Shown here piece after piece: positions 4,079 through 5,571 of a stretch of 5,571 nucleotides of DNA. Source of the DNA: Zoogloeaceae bacterium (lineage in GTDB: Bacteria > Pseudomonadota > Gammaproteobacteria > Burkholderiales > Rhodocyclaceae); NCBI GenBank assembly GCA_031290535.1, contig JAITNI010000107.1, forward strand, positions 1-5,571, in the 5' to 3' direction. Within the stretch, counting starts at the first letter, position 1. Every line of letters begins with the position of its first letter. Below the pieces are notes generated by a model, which was not told the origin of the DNA, did not search any database, and saw only the letters and a program-made list of their open reading frames with translations. The position numbers were made by a program, and so were the translations under genes.

Positions 4079-5499
4079 TGCCTGAAATTCTCGAAATCCT
4101 TGAGCGCGGCCTCCCCGGTTTGCCGGGCAAGTCCGCCTATCAAATCTGGCTTGACCTCGGCAACGCAGGGTCGGAGCAGGACTTTTTGGATGCCCTCGCC
4201 ACGGGAACCGGCACCCCCGGCTCTGGCGTCACCGTGCATAACGCCCTGACCGGTCGAGACGCGGCGAATGCCCACCCGATTGCCGCCATCCCCGGCCTGC
4301 GCGCCGAACTGGATAACAAGGCCAGCAATCTGGCGATGGAAACCCTCGAAGTCCAGATCGTCGGCAAGGCCAGCGCTCAGGCGCTGACGGCGCTCTCGGA
4401 GACCGTGGCCGGGGTTGAGGCCGCGCAGGCCACAAAGCTGGACGCGTCCGCCGTCAATCACGATTTCACCACAGATGTTGATTTTGTCATCGACGGCGAT
4501 ACGGTCATCGCCCAGCAGTTTTACCGCAACCCGGCCACGGGCGCGACCTTGGAAATCGACAAAACCCTTCCCCTGTCTTCGGCGCAAAACGCCGGACTGA
4601 TGGCAAAGGAGGATGTCAGCCAACTCACGCAAAACACCGCCGATATTGCCGCGCTGCAAGGCAAGACGCAGCGCTACGTGGTGCATCTGGCTTCCGTCAC
4701 CCCCTCGCAGTCTGACCTGCAAACGGCGTGGGAGACGGCATCGGGCGTGTCTGGCCCCACCCCGGAGGGCGGCACACTGGTCGACGTGGAATTCGACAAG
4801 GATTACACCTGGTATGTGAGCGAGGGGGAATGGATTGATCGCGGCAGCGCCAGCGTTTCGCAGGCCACGAACACCAGCCCCGGCATCGTGCAGGGCGAGA
4901 ATACCCCCGGCAAGGTCTATGTGGAGGCCAACGCCACCATGTCTCTGGTCGGGTGGGACAGCGTGCAAGACCTGCTGTCCGCCCTGCTACAGCGCCCGCA
5001 AGGGGTTCCAGTGGGGACAATTATTCATTTTGCGGCTCCGGTTGCCCCGGACGGCTATTTGTTTTGCGACGGCGCGGCGCTTTCCAGAACTGATTTTGCT
5101 GGCCTTTTCAGCGTGATCGGCACGATTTATGGCGCGGGCGACGGCAGCACTACTTTCAACATCCCGGATTGTTGCGGCAAGTTTGACCGATGCTGGGACA
5201 ATGGGGGCGAAGTCGACCCTGGGCGGGTGTTTGGCAGCAGTCAAGATTCGCAGAATCTGGCGCACACCCACAATCTGTCCGGCACGGCGCAGTCGGCAGG
5301 AAGCCACACGCACACGATCATAGGGTATGGGGGGCTGACTGCCGGCAGCATGTCTGTCTGGGCGATGGGGGGTACAGTATCCAAGTCAACCGCTGCGGCG
5401 GGCGATCATACCCACACCCTGTCCGGGACGGCTTCTTCTTCGGGGGAGAATGAATCCCGCCCGATCAATATTGCATTTTTGTTCTGCATAAAATATTGA
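4078..5499 (+). CDS. Tail fibre / receptor-binding protein with phage tail collar domain
   Basis: The 473-residue protein is a modular fibre. The N-terminus has a collagen-like GLPGLPGKSAYQIWLDLGNAG (11-31), a stretch common in phage fibres, with SEQDFLDAL next. An Ala-rich, coiled-coil-like shaft (about 70-200) follows, with repeated segments such as 'LDNKASNLAMETLEVQI', 'AQALTALSETVAGVEAAQ' and 'LTQNTADIAALQGKTQ'. A beta domain (about 198-260) comes next, then a linker NTSPGIVQGENTPGKVYV (265-282). The tail collar domain (about 310-366) shows PVGTIIHFAAPVAPDGYLFCDG and YGAGDGSTTFNIPD. The C-terminus holds three His-x-His pairs (396/398, 410/412, 444/446), like the metal-binding sites in trimeric short and long fibre tips, and ends SRPINIAFLFCIKY, the usual collar-protein tail. 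It likely trimerises and binds the host surface. Odd points are extra cysteines at 365, 366 and 372, and a lower-GC C-terminal part. The fibre follows head-completion genes instead of tail genes. Confidence 0.88.
   Translation: MPEILEILERGLPGLPGKSAYQIWLDLGNAGSEQDFLDALATGTGTPGSGVTVHNALTGRDAANAHPIAAIPGLRAELDNKASNLAMETLEVQIVGKASAQALTALSETVAGVEAAQATKLDASAVNHDFTTDVDFVIDGDTVIAQQFYRNPATGATLEIDKTLPLSSAQNAGLMAKEDVSQLTQNTADIAALQGKTQRYVVHLASVTPSQSDLQTAWETASGVSGPTPEGGTLVDVEFDKDYTWYVSEGEWIDRGSASVSQATNTSPGIVQGENTPGKVYVEANATMSLVGWDSVQDLLSALLQRPQGVPVGTIIHFAAPVAPDGYLFCDGAALSRTDFAGLFSVIGTIYGAGDGSTTFNIPDCCGKFDRCWDNGGEVDPGRVFGSSQDSQNLAHTHNLSGTAQSAGSHTHTIIGYGGLTAGSMSVWAMGGTVSKSTAAAGDHTHTLSGTASSSGENESRPINIAFLFCIKY
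5263..5451 (+). repeat. Two diverged copies of a HTH-LSGTA segment in the fibre tip
   Basis: Copies at 5263-5307 (protein 396-410, HTHNLSGTAQSAGSH) and 5407-5451 (444-458, HTHTLSGTASSSGEN) share the core HTHxLSGTA, with about 5 mismatches in the first 27 bases. They lie 144 bases apart. Each carries one His-x-His pair; a third pair lies just after the first copy. This is a protein-level structural repeat in the fibre tip, not a mobile or regulatory element. Confidence 0.65.
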
Positions 5500-5508
5500 G
5501 GCTCGGCC

Positions 5509-5548
5509 GCCCGCGCCCCGTTCGCCCTGAGCGGGTCGCAGGGCGGGC
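5509..5548 (+). repeat. GC-rich inverted repeat after the tail-fibre gene
   Basis: CGCCCTG (5523-5529) and CAGGGCG (5539-5545) are exact complements around a 9-base loop. An alternative outer pairing exists between GCCCGC (5509-5514) and GCGGGC (5543-5548). No T tract follows on either strand, so a simple intrinsic terminator is not supported. It may reduce readthrough or protect the upstream message. Confidence 0.45.
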
Positions 5549-5561
5549 AAGTATAAAAGGC

Positions 5562-5567
5562 AAGGGG
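5562..5567 (+). promoter_or_regulatory. Probable ribosome-binding site of a gene beginning beyond the window
   Basis: AAGGGG lies four bases before the window's end, at the right place for a + strand start codon just outside. A TATAAA at 5552-5557 could be a -10 element, but no matching -35 is seen. A fibre assembly chaperone or the next tail gene would be expected there; this cannot be tested here. Confidence 0.35.
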
Positions 5568-5571
5568 TTTA

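Noticed and set aside
3994..4968. Long minus-strand open frame (about 324 codons) opposite the tail fibre
   Set aside because: It lies wholly opposite well-supported coding genes, has an arginine/glycine-rich unnatural composition and no recognisable domain; it is a by-product of GC-rich codon use.
4978..5499. Diversity-generating retroelement variable region at the fibre end
   Set aside because: No template repeat, reverse transcriptase or cluster of AAC/AAT-type variable codons is seen; the C-terminus is an ordinary collar-type end.

Overview
The window is part of the late (virion structure) region of a Mu-like transposable phage or prophage, with every gene on the + strand. Base composition is GC-rich (about 60% by eye), and Shine-Dalgarno sites are classical AGGAG types. 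This fits a prophage in a Gram-negative host, probably a proteobacterium. The genus cannot be fixed from the sequence; Desulfovibrionaceae-type or beta-proteobacterial hosts are guesses. No chromosomal gene, transposase, repressor, tRNA, insertion sequence or CRISPR array is visible.

Layout. Positions 1-124 hold no supportable gene but do hold a terminator-like hairpin (21-48), a C-rich G-poor stretch and a small hairpin just before the first start codon. In Mu this junction, before gene I, carries a late promoter. The head module follows: a Mu gpI-type prohead protease (125-1186), with an in-frame internal start at 665 that should make a separate scaffold (Z-type); a small capsid-decoration-like protein (1189-1578); and the Mu gpT-type major capsid protein (1594-2487). 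After a strong hairpin (2499-2518) come the head-tail connection genes: a gp35/FluMu-type small protein (2537-2851), a gp36/DUF1320 protein (2860-3297) and a tail-terminator-like protein (3294-3734). Two genes of a receptor-binding module close the window: a small Ig-like/BppU-N-like protein (3731-4078) and a tail-collar-domain fibre (4078-5499). The last 72 bases hold a GC-rich hairpin and a likely ribosome-binding site for a gene that starts beyond the window.

How the genes work together. The scaffold and protease would assemble inside a gpT shell. The protease would then clear the scaffold, the decoration-like protein would stabilise the shell, and the gp35/gp36/terminator proteins would finish the head-tail joint. 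The fibre pair would recognise the host. The last four genes form a tightly packed set with three ATGA/GTGATG-type overlaps, implying translational coupling.

The most notable points are the nested scaffold start and the position of the fibre genes directly after the head-completion genes, where Mu itself has the tail sheath and tube genes. I found no clear evidence of a wholly new system. The window is best read as a mosaic Mu-like structural operon.
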